A stretch of 64,000 nt of DNA. Origin: Dactylorhiza incarnata. Lineage: Eukaryota > Streptophyta > Magnoliopsida > Asparagales > Orchidaceae. Below are positions 42,905 through 54,314 of this stretch, one piece after another. A model generated the notes under the pieces. The model was not told the origin of the DNA and did not search any database. It saw nothing but the letters and a program-made list of their open reading frames with translations. Position 1 is the stretch's first letter; each line of letters begins with the position of its first letter. Both the position numbers and the translations under genes were made by a program. The stretch covers positions 4,979,501 to 5,043,500 of the forward strand of contig JAWHQI010000148.1 of NCBI GenBank assembly GCA_033032865.1. Direction: 5' to 3'.

Positions 42905-44086
42905 TTACAGATAGTTTGATTGATTGTGCCAACACTGTTTGGCAATGTGGCCAGTTTGGTTACATATATAGCCCTTGATTATCTTAAGATTATGAGAATT
43001 TGAGTTTAGAGAGGAATAGTGGTGTTGATTAGAATAAACATTTTGATTAGGATAAAAGTTTTGGTTAGGATAAAAGTTATAGTCAGGATAGTAATTTTGA
43101 TTATGAAAGGATTTTTTATTAGGATAGAAGGGTCCTGAATGGGGGTTAAGAAGATGGAAAGTTTTTGAAGAATAGCAATGTCCTGTATTTAAGTTGCTCT
43201 GAGGATTTATACATCGATATCCATTCGACGTATGATGAGATTTGCGTCGAATTACATTCGGCGCTTTCTCTAGATTGCGTTGATCTGGAATCGATGCATG
43301 GAAGAAGTTGCGTCGATTGTAAGTCGACGCAGTTATATTCATGTGATTGGAGGTCGAAGCGTCTGAGAGATTGCGTTGAGTAGAATTCGACGTACTTTTA
43401 TTGATGCGTCGATATGAAGTCGACGCAATTGCATCTTCACAAATTTTATTTTTCCCTTTTTCTGATTTTATTTCTTTATGAGTTATTTCTTTTGTCTCAG
43501 TTGCCTTCTTAGAAGTAGTTTGAGAGTCTTCATCTGTATAGTATGATTGTTCATCAAAATGATGTATCTCATTGAAGGAGTCTTCTTCCTTATTTTGTGA
43601 GTCTTTTTCTTGGTTTATTGTTTCAGTGGGTTTAGTGAATTTTATAGGGCTCATCCAAGCAGGTTTGTTGGATGGAATTGGACTGGTTGAGGGATCAACT
43701 CCTAGCCCAAGATTTTTATGTCTTTTTGTTTGTTTATCTGTAATTTCTTTAAGTGTTTGGCTTCTCATTTGTATTGATTCTTCAAAAGCTTTTGCTTGGG
43801 ATACCTTATTATTAAGAAGCTGGTTTTCTATTTTAGCCCTCTATATTTCTTTTTCTATGATATTAGCCCTTAACTCATGATTTTCAGAACAAGTTTCTTC
43901 TATATTTCTCTGGTTTCTAATGACATTAATTTGTTCTTTTAGATTATTAATTTCTTGTTTAGCTTTTAGTTGATCTAAACATAATTTTTTAAAATCATTT
44001 TTGAAGTCATCACACAGAAAATCTATGTTATCAAAAATGCTTACCTCATCCTTATCCTCAGATTCCTCTATGAGAATAAGGCTATT
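42905..44086 (-). pseudogene. Copia-B gag C-terminal region with Asn/Tyr repeats and damaged zinc knuckle
   Basis: The open part 43768-42905 reads MRSQTLKEITDKQTKRHKNL, a charged stretch, ASTxxRRN-like repeats encoded by TCGACG-rich DNA (43200-43440), the NQNFYPNQNVYSNQHHY tract and finally YICNQTGHIAKQC. This is a zinc knuckle whose first Cys is Gly. 44086-43769 is a stop-containing linker in which a coiled coil can be recognised. It corresponds to 3058-2216 of Copia-A. Pol does not follow. Confidence 0.65.
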
Positions 44087-45247
44087 TTATTTACCATCTT
44101 CAGAAAAGATGCTTCCTTCTGATTCTGTCTCACTCCAAGATTTGGCATCATGTTCTTCCTTTGAGCTTTCAAAAGCCATTAGGCATAGGTCTTCTTGCTT
44201 AGATTCTTCATTGTCACTTTTGGATGAGGTGCTGTCCTCAGAATCTGTTTCACTCCAAGCTTCTGCAATGAAGCCTCTTTCTTTCTTCTTCCCCTTTTTC
44301 TTAAGATCTTTCTTTTTCAGGTCTTTCTTTTTCTCAATATTTTCTGGACATTCTGGTGCTATGTATCCAGGTTTCCTGCAGGAATAACAAATGATTTCTT
44401 TAGTAGGAGTTTTATCGTACCTTGATTTTGATTCTCTCCTTCTAGACCCATCTATCTTGAACCATTTCCTGAGTCTTCTGGCTAGGAGGCTGAACAATTC
44501 TTCTTCAGTGACAGGGGTCTCTTCTTCTGTTGCTTTCAAAGCAATGTTTCTATCTTTTGAGGAGGATGAAGTGCTTCCTCTTCTTTCCTTCTCTTCTCTG
44601 GTTTTCAGCAGTTGCTCATAGGATTTGAGTTTTCCTAAGAGAGCATCTGTTGAGATTTCCCTTTGTCCTCTTGTATCTCTTATTGCCCATATTCTTGAGT
44701 CCCAAGAACTTGGGAGACTCATTAACAGTTTGTCATTGATCTCTGTGAGAGAGATCTCTCTATCCAGGCTTCTTAATTGATTGATGATCAGACTGAATCT
44801 GTCATACATCTTAGATATGCTTTCTTCCTGCTTCTTTTGAAAGTTCTCATATTTGGAGATCAATAGAGCCTTTCTATCTTTTCTTTCATCAGCACTACCT
44901 TCTACCATCTTTGTAAGAGCTTCCCAGATTTCTTTGGCTGATTCACATTCAACAACCTTTTGAAAGATTTCATCTAGGAGGGTTGAGACCAGAATGTTCA
45001 CAGCCTTTGCATCACATGTTCCTGCCTTCTTTTCTTCAGCTGTCCACTCAGCCTTTGGGACAAGTGTTTGAGTCACTTCACCACTTGAGTCTCTTCTATA
45101 AGGCTTGGGAGGACCTGTCAAGATAACATTAAATAATTCTTCATCAATAGAATTCATATAAATCCTAATTCTTGTTTTCCAAACTGCAAACTTTTCAAGA
45201 TTGCACATTGGTGGTCTGGTGGAAGCATAATCTTTGATTTGTGCCAT
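44087..45247 (-). pseudogene. Copia-B gag (UBN2-type capsid protein)
   Basis: 386 codons from ATG 45247: MAQIKDYASTRPPMCNLEKF, then IFQKVVECESAKEIWEALTK, RKALLISKYENFQKKQEESI, LPSSWDSRIW and LGKLKSYEQLLKTREEKE. The knuckle reads CYSCRKPGYIAPEC, so the His of CX2CX4HX4C is Tyr. A Lys-rich patch (KKKDLKKKDLKKKGKKK) and an acidic Ser-rich tail follow. The open frame is intact to TAA at 44087, where the family probably reads on. It gives the uninterrupted reference for Copia-A gag and the CACTA empty site near 45225. Confidence 0.88.
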
Positions 45248-45337
45248 GTGAAAAGAAATATTTTTTTAGAAATATATATATATATATAAGAGGTAGGATC
45301 TTTTTGATCAAGGAGTTAACCTTTTTAGATCAACCTC

Positions 45338-45350
45338 GCTCTGATACCAA
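45338..45350 (-). promoter_or_regulatory. Copia-B primer binding site
   Basis: The minus strand reads TGGTATCAGAGCG one to two bases after the 5' LTR; complementary to initiator Met tRNA. Confidence 0.9.
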
Positions 45351-45351
45351 T

Positions 45352-45729
45352 TGAAAGTGCACAGTTAACCTCACTAGAATTCTCTAGAGGGGGGGGGGGG
45401 TGAATAGAGATTTAAAAATATTTTTGTGCAATGTTAATAATTTATATATATATATGTGTAGTGATCACAGATTAAGGCTTCTCACACACCAACAAGAATT
45501 AAGCAAGTAAAGAAAGTAAATGCAAGAAAAGAAATCACAGCACAACACAAAGAAATATAGTGGTTCCCCAAACTTTGGGTAGTCCACTCTTCTACCTTCT
45601 TGGTAGGAATTCACTATCTTGCACTGAGTCTTTTGATAAGGAGACTCTTAGAACCACCCTGAGTCTTATGATAAGGAGACTCTTAGAACCAACTAAGTCT
45701 TTTGAAAAGGAGACTCTTAGAACAAGTAC
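45352..45729 (-). repeat. Copia-B 5' LTR, inner part
   Basis: The + strand begins TGAAAGTGCACAG and includes the G-run (near 45388), (TA)n and the three GAGTCT..GAGACTC repeats. It is cut at AGTAC (45725-45729) by Gypsy-C and continues at 59490. Confidence 0.93.
45725..45729 (+). repeat. Target-site duplication of Gypsy-C, left
   Basis: AGTAC, repeated at 59485-59489. The intact Copia-B 3' LTR reads CCAGTACAACTG at 39368-39379, the empty site. Confidence 0.96.
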
Positions 45730-46505
45730 TGTTTACCCGGGAAACTGCTTTCAAGAGGATTACTCGCAGGCCGAGCGGTTTGCGGATCCAAGTCGCCCGG
45801 CTCAGGTTAAACGAGATCCATTGACACCAGCTAGCAACAGGTCGGGCGGTCTGGCATAACTCAGACCGTCGCCAAGTATTAAAGATAGTCCAAGCCCAAG
45901 TCCAGCAGGGCAAGTCGCGGTCTCAAGTCGGAGATCGCGCGGTTTATGCTATGGAGATAAGCCCAGATTCAAGGTCAAAGAACAAGCCGTGGTCTCAAAA
46001 TATAGACCGCTCGGATAGCATCGTCGCCTTGGTCGCATCATCTTTATCTTCTAGACAGACAAGTCGGAAGGGAAAGCCGCCAAGCCGCGCGGCTTCTTTC
46101 TTTCCTTCTTTGTGTATCCCGTCACCGCCTGCCAGTTTCTCCTGTACCCGGGCAGGCGGTTATTTTATCCCTGCCCGTTCAGGCAGGACCCCAAGCCTAT
46201 AAATAGGGGGCGGCACTGTTCCCAAGACACACACACTCGAATCTAGGAGCTCGCTTGTTTGAGCTGCGGACTCGAGTTTCTCGTCTTACGGACTGTCTGA
46301 CCGGCCGTCATCTCTTTTCCTGCACTTGTAACCCGCTGTAACCCCTTCTTTCTAATCAAAGGAAAGCCCATCGCAGGAGTGGCATTTGCCGCGGCGGGCG
46401 AAGTGTGGCCTTGACCGCTGCTAGCGGTCTCATTCTTCTACATAAAAAGTAACCGGCAACCCGCAGCCTCCGGTTTCCCTCGGAGGTGCGATTTCGGACT
46501 CAACA
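45730..46505 (+). repeat. Gypsy-C 5' LTR (776 bp)
   Basis: Starts TGTTTACCCGGGAAACTGC and ends GATTTCGGACTCAACA. A TATA box CCTATAAATAGGGGG lies at 46198-46205. GC-rich words such as GACCGCTCGG, CCGCGCGGC and the inverted pair GCCTGCC..GGCAGGC lie upstream. About 15 differences from the 3' LTR by eye, so roughly 98% identical. Confidence 0.96.
46198..46205 (+). promoter_or_regulatory. Gypsy-C LTR TATA box
   Basis: TATAAATA in the context AAGCCTATAAATAGGGGGC; repeated at 59177-59184 in the 3' LTR. It would start the genomic RNA about 30 bases downstream. Confidence 0.85.
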
Positions 46506-46557
46506 GAAACACGCGACCTTCAGATCGCGGATTGTCGGTGAAATCCTTTTCGCCACG

Positions 46558-46881
46558 ATGTCAGACCGTCAGTTCCCCCTTGGAGACCGCTCCGATCATA
46601 GCGAGGACTCTTTGTGGGAAGCCCTGGAGCAATCAAGGAGAGAAGTCGAGCGGGCTCAGAGGGCCACTGATCAGCAACTTGAAGCGATCAGTCAGACTTT
46701 AGCAATGCTAACCGAGCGACTAGTTCCGCAACAAGCCGCGGCTAATCAGGCGGTGACCCCGGTCCTTCCTCCACCTCCTCCTTACTCGCTACCGCAAGCC
46801 GCTAATTTCCAGCTCCACCAAGAAGACCCTGCGGCTAGGAAAAACTTCTATCAGGAAGCCGCCCACAGCATGCCAGCTTGA
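46558..46881 (+). pseudogene. Gypsy-C gag, N-terminal part before a frameshift
   Basis: ATG at 46558 opens MSDRQFPLGDRSDHSEDSLW, a short coiled coil (EQSRREVERAQRATDQQLEA), then Pro-rich VLPPPPPYSLP. The frame ends at TGA 46879-46881 and the sense continues one base back in another frame (from 46878), so a one-base indel or a programmed -1 shift near 46875 is implied. N-terminal gag segments of Tat elements are poorly conserved, so the true start is not certain. Confidence 0.7.
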
Positions 46882-49800
46882 GTCCTCGACTTCTAGGGGC
46901 GACTTCTCACGCTGCCCACCTTTACTACCCGCAGGAGGGCGCGGCCCGTCTCTCCTACCCGCCTGAAGTTCCTATTCATCACTCCTACCCTCCAGAAGCT
47001 GCTGCCCGGTCTTCTTATCAGGCGGCTTGTCCGCGAATAGCCGCAGCTCCGACGGCTTATTACCCTGCTCCTCTGTATGAAGACATGGAAGAAACTTCTC
47101 CCTTTGTGGACGAAGTCAGAGGGGAGCCTGCCCCTAATAATTTCAGGGAGCCTCGCCTGCCAGCTTTCAATGGGGAGACTGATCCCACGGTTCATTTACA
47201 AGCTTTCGAGTCAGCCATTGCTCTCAGAACCTTAACTGATGCAACTAAGTGCAAGCTTCTTGTAACCTCCTTTGAAGGACAAGCGAGGGAATGGTTTTAC
47301 GGTTTGCACCCCAGGTCGATCCGTTGTTTCGCGGAGCTGCGAAGAGAATTCCTGCTGAGATTCTCTACCTCAAGGAAGAGAAAGAGTGGCCCGGCGGCCC
47401 TTTTCGATATAAAACAACGGGAAGGCGAGACATGGGCTCGTTTTGTGGACCGATTCCAGAAAGAGATCATGGAAGACCAAAATGTGGACCCGGAGCTATA
47501 TAGGGTTGCCCTCATCCATGGCCTAAGAGAGGGCCCCCTAAAGTTCGAAGCAAATATAAGGGAGCCTAAGACTTATCAGGAAATGATAAGTTTGGCAAAT
47601 ATGTTTATCAGAGGAGAGAAGAGCAATCCGGACTACGTCGCGAAGCTGGTAAGCGACAAGGAGCAGTCAAATCCATCCTTCCGTCATCCACCATCGAACC
47701 AGTCCCACTTTGAACCCCGTTCCCAAAGGGGGAGGAACTACAAAAATAAGCAACCATTTATGGGCCATCAGCGGTTTCAAGATCAGAAACCACCGTTGGC
47801 CGTCGCTCCCGCTCCATCCGCTCCCCTTCCGCAAATCATGCCGGTATATTTACAACAGTATGCCGCGCAGCCACCTCCAGTCATTCCATCAACTCAATAC
47901 GATGATTCGCAAGAGTCATTCACTCCCCTAAACGTCACCATGGACGACGTAGTCCAGATTCTGCAAAAGAGGCCAGATTTCAAAAGGCCTGCTCCTCTGA
48001 AGTCAGATATTCGCAATCGAAATCCGAACCTTTATTATGAATATCATAAAGAGGGGGGACATCTAACTGAAGACCATCGAGCTCTTCGTCTGCTTATAGA
48101 AAGACTCCTGGGAGAAGGAAAGCTCCGGGGTCTAGTTCGGAAAGATAAAACTGCTGAGCCAACTACCGAGAAGAAAAAGGAGAAGGAAACAGTAGAAGTG
48201 ACCTGGGAATGCGCCGACGTCGAGGACGCCGGCTACTATGGTGACATCCATCCTTCTACCGAATGCATCGAAGTCAATGATGTGGGCCCCTTAGGGGACA
48301 TCTATTGTATCCATGGGGGAGCTGGAGCGGAATCATCTCGCAAATCCAGCATTGCGAGAGTTCTGAAGCAGGAAGTGGCAGCCACTACAAGTTCTCCTCC
48401 CAAAAGCACTATTGTCACGTTTGGTCAGGATGACCTTCCCCCCAATGCTAATCCTTTCGATGATGCGGTGGTTATCAAGGCCATCATCGAAAACTATACA
48501 GTCCACAAGATTCTGATTGATACCGGCAGCTCCGTCAATCTCCTTTTCCGCCCGACTTTCGAGGCCCTGAAGACCGGAAAGCATCTGCTTTCCACCGATG
48601 GGCCCCTCTACGGTTTTTCTGGGGAGAAGAAGGAAGTAGAGGGTTCAGTGAAGCTCCTGGTCTCTCTTGGAGGAGTAATAAAGTTGATCAATTTTGTGGT
48701 AGTAGATGCCCCGAGCAACTACTGTGCTATCTTCGGGAGGCCGATTCTCAATGAGTATAGGGCAGTAGTGTCCACCTTTCACCTTGCCCTCAAGTTCGCT
48801 GCTGAAGGAAAGCAGTATCGGTTCAGAAGCAACCCAAAGGTAGCTTGGGAGTGCTACGTCCGAACTGTCAACATGGTCACCGACGCTCCACTTCCCAAGA
48901 TCATGGATGAGGTTTTGGAGGTTGCTGAGTCTTCAGGGGCCGCCGAGGAAAGCGCGGAACGGACAGGGACTTACCTAGAACCTGCCCAGGAGACCCAAGA
49001 GGTTCCTATTGCTGAAGAGGAAGGAAAGAAGCTGATCATCAACGCCGAGCTATCAGAAGAAGAGAAGGTTCAGTTGATCTCCTGCCTGTTGGAGAATCTA
49101 GACATCTTCGCCTGGTCAGCAGAAGATATGCCTGGTGTAGATCCAGATGTCGCGTGCCATCACCTCAACATTTCTCCTGAATTCAAGCCAATCCAACAGA
49201 AGAAGAGGGAGGTAGCAACCAAGCTGGCGGTACCCATCAAAGAAGAAGTTACAAAACTTCTTAAAGCCAATTTCATTTCTGAAATCCAGTATCCCACCTG
49301 GATGTCGAATGTAGTGATGGTGAAAAAATCTGGGGGGAAATGGCGTATGTGTGTAGATTTCACTAAACTCAATAAAGCATGTCCCAAGGATTGTTGTCCC
49401 TTGCCTCGGATAGATGTTTTGGTAGATTCCGCGGTGGGATATAATTTCATGAGTTTCATAGATGCATTTTCTGGTTACCACCAGATTAAGATGCATAAGC
49501 CTGATATCCCGCATACGTCCTTCATTACCAATGACGGGTGTTATTGTTATCTCGTCATGCCTTTCGGGCTCAAAAACACGGGTGCGACATATCAGAGGAT
49601 GATGGACACGGTTTTTGAAAAACAGAAAGGAAGAAATCTTGAAGTATACGTTGATGATCTCCTTCTAAAAAGTAAAACTTTTTCAATCCACCTGAAAGAC
49701 CTCGTAGAGACGTTCGCTACTCTACGGAGGTTCAAATTAAAGCTAAACCCATCAAAATGCGTATTCGGGGCAAACAAAGGGAAATTTCTCGGGCATCTTC

Positions 49801-52190
49801 TTACCCCTGATGGCCTCGCACCAAATCTGGATAAAGTAAAAGCTATCCTAGATATGACCCCTCCTCGTAATCAGAAAGAGGTACAACAACTTGGGGGGAG
49901 GCTGGCAGGATTGAGCCGATTCATTTCCAAATCAGGAGATAAAAGCGCTCCATTCTTCAAGACACTTAGGGGAGGATCTAAGTTTGAATGGAATGAAGAG
50001 TGCGATAATGCTTTCGAACAGTTGAAAAAGCAGTTAACCTCAACCCCTCTTCTTCAAAGCCCTCGTGAAGGGGAAACGTTATTCTTGTACTTGGGGGTAG
50101 GTCCAGATGCCATAAGCTCTATCCTGGTTCGGGAGGAGAAGAAGAAGAAATTTCCAATATATTATGTCAGCCATATCCTTAAAGATGCAGAAACTAGATA
50201 TTCAATTCTGGAGAAATTAGCCTTGGCCTTAGTGATGTCCTCACGAAGGCTTCGCCCCTATTTTCAGGCTCATCCTATTCAGGTGGTTACGGATCATCCA
50301 CTAAGAAGTATCCTGGAGAAGCCAGATCATTCAGGAAGACTGGCCAAATGGGCAATTGAGCTGAGCGAGTTTGAAATACTATACATTCCCAGAACAACGA
50401 TTAAGGCACAAGTACTGGCAGACTTCTTGGTAGACACGATGGAGTCTAACCCTGAATGGGTGGAAAAATCTCCTTATGCCTGGATCATCTACGTAGATGG
50501 AGCTTCAGGGAGAAACTCCGTGGGAGCCGGAGTAGTTCTTCTCAGTCCAAATGGCATCAAACTCGAGCAGGCAATCAAATTCTTTTTCCCAGTAACAAAC
50601 AACCAGGCTGAATACGAAGCACTCTTGGACGGCCTAAGACTCGCAAAAGAGCTTGGGATAGAACATGTTCATGTAAAAACTGATTCTCTTGTAATGGCCT
50701 CGCAAGTTCTAGGGAACTACGAAACAAGAGAACCAATGCTGAGAAAGTATCTGTTGCTAGCTAAGGAAGAGATCGGGAAATTCAAATCCTTCATCATCGA
50801 GCACATTCCAAGGACACAAAATGAAGAGGCAGACGAGTTATCAAAGTTTGGTCTTCCATCAGGAGGGGTGACCTCAGAACTTTTCCATCCGGCCACGGAG
50901 AAAGAAGAGCTCATGCAGATTGATCAGAATCCCTCCTAGAAGGATCCTTATGAACTATTTCTGTCAAAAGGAGAGTTCCATCATTCCATTAAAGATCGGA
51001 GAAGATTCAAAAGGAAGGCAGCATATTATTATCTAATAGCAGGAGTTCTCTACAGAAAAACTTTGATTTCCCCCTCATCACGATGTGTTTCAGAAGAAGA
51101 GATCCCTATTATACTTCAGGAAGTTCATTCCGGGGAATGCGGTAGCCATTCAGGTGCAAAAACTCTAGAAAAGAGAATCCTAAGGCAGGGGTATTTTTGG
51201 CCAACCATGAGAAAGGATGCCGAAGCATTTGCCAAGCGTTGTGTTCAGTGCCAAAAGTTTGCTCCTCTTCAGCATCTGCCCGCTCAGTCGCTTAGGTCAA
51301 TAACTGCACCCTGGCCCTTCGCGGTTTGGGGGATGGATCTCATCGGACCCTTTCCAATGGCTAGCGGTCAGCGCCGCTTTATCATAGTGATGATTGACTA
51401 CTTCAGTAAGTGGATCGAGGCTAAGGCACTGGCAAGAACTACTACCCAAATTATCAGAAACTTCATCTGGGAAGAAATAGTCTGCCGACACGGAATTCCG
51501 CTGGCGATTGTCACTGATAATGGTCCACAGTTCAATAATCCCGAGATGATAAAATTTTGCGATCAGGTTGGAATTGACCTGCGGTTTTCCTCAGTACATC
51601 ATCCAAGGACCAATGGTCAGGTAGAAGCAGCCAACAAGCGAATCCAGCAGCTCCTGATGAAAAGAGTTTGGAATCAGAAAGGAAACTGGGCAGATCAACT
51701 TCCCTCCATCCTTTGGACTCTTCGTACTACTCCATCTTCAGCTACAGGGGAGACACCATTCAAACTATCTCATGGCTCGGAGGCTGTTGTTCCTGTGGAG
51801 TTTGAGGTGGTCACTCCAAGAGTTGTGTACGGAAAAGAAGGAGGAGAAGCGTGGGTAGAATACAATGACGAGGCTATCAAGTATAGTCTGGATCTAATCG
51901 AAGAACTTCAGGATGAGGCAACAATCAGGCAAGAAGAAGTTAAAAGGAGGATGGCAAAGTACTTTGACAAAAATGTCAGGGTAAAGCATTTTGCGGTCGG
52001 CGACGTCGTACTAAAAAAGGTTGATGCAGCAGCCCGAACAGGCAATATCGGGAAGCTAAATCCTAATTGGGCTAGACCTTTCATCGTCAAGGAGGTACTA
52101 AAAAGTGGGGCTTATCGCCTCCAAACAAGTGAAGGAGAAGACATCCCGCGCACCTGGAGTGGCGACAATCTCAAACGGTTCTACCCTTAA
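46878..52190 (+). pseudogene. Gypsy-C gag-pol polyprotein, one in-frame TAG
   Basis: Residues counted from 46878. Gag core about 95-200 (PAFNGETDPTVHLQAFESAI, REWFYGLHPRSIRCFAELRR). A knuckle-like YYEYHKEGGHLTEDHRAL near 390 has both usual Cys replaced. Protease D548 in LIDTGSSVNLLF. RT about 780-960 with YVDDLLLKSK at 924-933. RNase H about 1060-1180. Archaeal-type RNase H from WIIYVDGASGRNSVGAG (D1207) to about 1330. A TAG at 50937-50939 interrupts PS-W-KDPYEL, where family members have Trp. Integrase follows in the same frame: zinc finger HSGECGSHSG..CVQCQKFA, core WGMDLIGPF, TDNGPQF, NGQVEAANKR, ending at 52190. One base change from an open pol. Confidence 0.93.
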
Positions 52191-52546
52191 AATGTCTTCT
52201 TCACTTTCCTGCAGTTTTTGAGATATTTTAATAAGAAGCACCATACTGACACTCCTCCATGTTTGATGTTTCCTTTTTGTATTTTCTCATATATCAAACT
52301 CACTGAACCACGGAGACATCGCCAAGTTCTGCTCGAACCCCCTCTGATTGTAGTCATTAGCATAAAACCATGAAGATCATGTGTAGCGGGGAGTTTTCGC
52401 ACACGTGTAGTGGTAGCTTGCCAATTCCCGTGCGGTGGTCTTCAGAACCTTGGATCCCGGCTGATATCCAACATACCCCTGCATCAAGGGAGGTCTAGGT
52501 GAATGTTGGCTCTATCATGCCCCGAGAGGGATATAATTACAGCTTT

Positions 52547-52945
52547 GATGATCCTTCTGAGGAAAGCAATGTCGGTATAGCCCCCGCGGCATAACCACAC
52601 CTGCCCAACTGATCATCTTAGTCTGTGAATATCGAATACTCTAAGGTACTCTCAAGCGATGCCTAAGCGGGAGCCACAACTGAGTTGATCTCTCTGAGGA
52701 AAGCAATGTTCGCCGCCTAGGCCCACCTGCCCAATTGATCAACTCGGCTTGTAGCCCTAGGCAAGAGAGCAGTCGAGTCGCTTACAGCTCTTATGACCAC
52801 TTGAGGAAAGCAATGTTCGCCGCCTAGGCCCACCTGCCCACTTGGTCATCTGGGTCTGTACTTGTTTCTCTTTATTTCTACAGCTCTTATGACCACTTGA
52901 GGAAAGCAATGTTCGCCGCCTAGGCCCACCTGCCCACTTGGTCAT
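52547..52945 (+). repeat. Four hairpin repeats with constant core and covarying 7-bp stems, Gypsy-C
   Basis: Each unit holds TGAGGAAAGCAATGT and CCACCTGCCCA enclosed by complementary 7-base arms that differ between units. GATGATC (52547-52553) with GATCATC (52611-52617); GTTGATC (52684-52690) with GATCAAC (52737-52743), extendable to 9 bp; ATGACCA (52793-52799) with TGGTCAT (52843-52849), and the same at 52889-52895 with 52939-52945. The inner part is 57, 46, 43 and 43 bases. Arms change together while the core is kept, as expected for a selected fold. Confidence 0.85.
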
Positions 52946-53370
52946 CTGAGTCTGTAATCATCTTTATTGCATTACAAGGGATTATCTCATCCCATATGGT
53001 CATTATAGACCATTTGGAGGAAAAAGCAGGATTTCTATGTGCAGCATAAACCAGACGACTTAATACTCAAACCGGGCGGTTTGAAATAAGCAGGTACCAG
53101 GTCTTTCAGGCTGTCTGGTTATTAAACCTGGCGGTCTGGTTATTAAACAAGGCAGTCTAAAATCAGCAGGTTCCAAAGATGTCATGCGGTTCAGTTTTTA
53201 GACCGGACGGTTTGAAATAAACAGGGTATCATTAAGGTATCAAGGTAAATATCAGGGAAGCAAGCATAATCATGACCGACCGACCTTATTATCCGGATTA
53301 TGAATTTATCATCCTTATGGGTTTCCATTCAATCCGATCGGATAATCATAGGATCTTTTCAATCCGGCGG

Positions 53371-53662
53371 TTATGATTCTCGTTGCAAGTATTAAACCTG
53401 CTAATCGCACGAATTCTATATACAGCTCGTACGGCTTGTCAGGTTATGATTCTCGTTGCAAGTATTAAACCTGCTAATCGCACGAATTCTATATACAGCT
53501 CGTACGGCTTGTCTGGTTATGATTCTCGTTGCAAGTATTAAACCTGCTAATCACACGAATTCTATATACAGCTCGTACGACTTGTCAGGTTATGATTCTC
53601 GTTGCAAGTATTAAACCTGCTAATCGCACGAATTCTATATACAGCTCGTACGGCTTGCCAGT
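53371..53662 (+). repeat. Four tandem copies of a 73-bp unit, Gypsy-C
   Basis: TTATGATTCTCGTTGCAAGT starts at 53371, 53444, 53517 and 53590, exactly 73 bp apart. Units are nearly identical, and each includes GCTAATCGCACGAATTCTAT and AGCTCGTACGGCTTG. Confidence 0.97.
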
Positions 53663-54314
53663 CAATGTTATATATAACTGTCATATAGATTATTCGGATT
53701 AAATGTTAATCGCACGGTCTATCAACTGATCTACTTGAGACTGGATATTCTGTTTACGGTCGCACGGCTTGATTATTTCAAATTCCGGATCGGTTATCTG
53801 ATTGCATTCACGGAGGTGGGATTTACAGCGATGTTAGCTGCAAGTCGCCTGAGTTAAAACGCTGACCGCTCGGTCTGAAAATTGTTCTCATGACTTGTCC
53901 TTCTTTATCCTGGAAAGCAAGTATGCCGGGTCTAGTAGTAACCGCGCGGCTCAATTATGTCCGGTTTCCGGGATGTCGTAATACATTCGTAATAAGTTAG
54001 CACCTTCCCAGAATAAATCGGACAAATTCGATTCGGATTAAAAGAAGCAAACTATGCGAGTGGGTTTTTTATAAATACTTTGCCAGAATCTTATGAGAAT
54101 CACTATCCTAACTGGATAAATTAACATTAAGTCGCATGACTTGTTTAAATTTAACACAAAGAAATCGCAAACAATCACATGTAAGTCGCAGAAGGTAGAC
54201 GGATAGACAGGTAAAAACTTTTCATTTCATGATCAAAACATTTACATTATATTTTAAGCTGTCCGGCTAACAACATCAAGCCGACGGCTATTCAAAATAA
54301 AAAACAAAATACGG

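Larger units (their letters stand above)
52191..54314 (+). other. Gypsy-C noncoding region between integrase and antisense genes
   Basis: No reading frame on either strand with a recognisable domain. It contains the hairpin repeat series (52547-52945), a palindromic ATATGGTCATTATAGACCAT at 52995-53014, many ACC(G/T)GGCGGT(C/T)TG-type words (53040-53230) and the 73-bp tandem repeats. Confidence 0.7.

Noticed and set aside
45951..46202. Small plus-strand frame, repeated at 58708-59181
   Set aside because: It lies wholly inside the Gypsy-C LTRs, upstream of and across the TATA box; it is duplicated only because LTRs are.
46893..47515. Minus-strand open frames across gag, and others within pol (for example 49116-49514, 24828-25565)
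   Set aside because: They are reverse-strand shadows of well-supported retroelement coding frames and have no recognisable domains.
53371..53662. Regular repeats that might be a CRISPR array
   Set aside because: The 73-bp units are contiguous with no unique spacers, lie inside a plant retrotransposon, and have no cas genes near.
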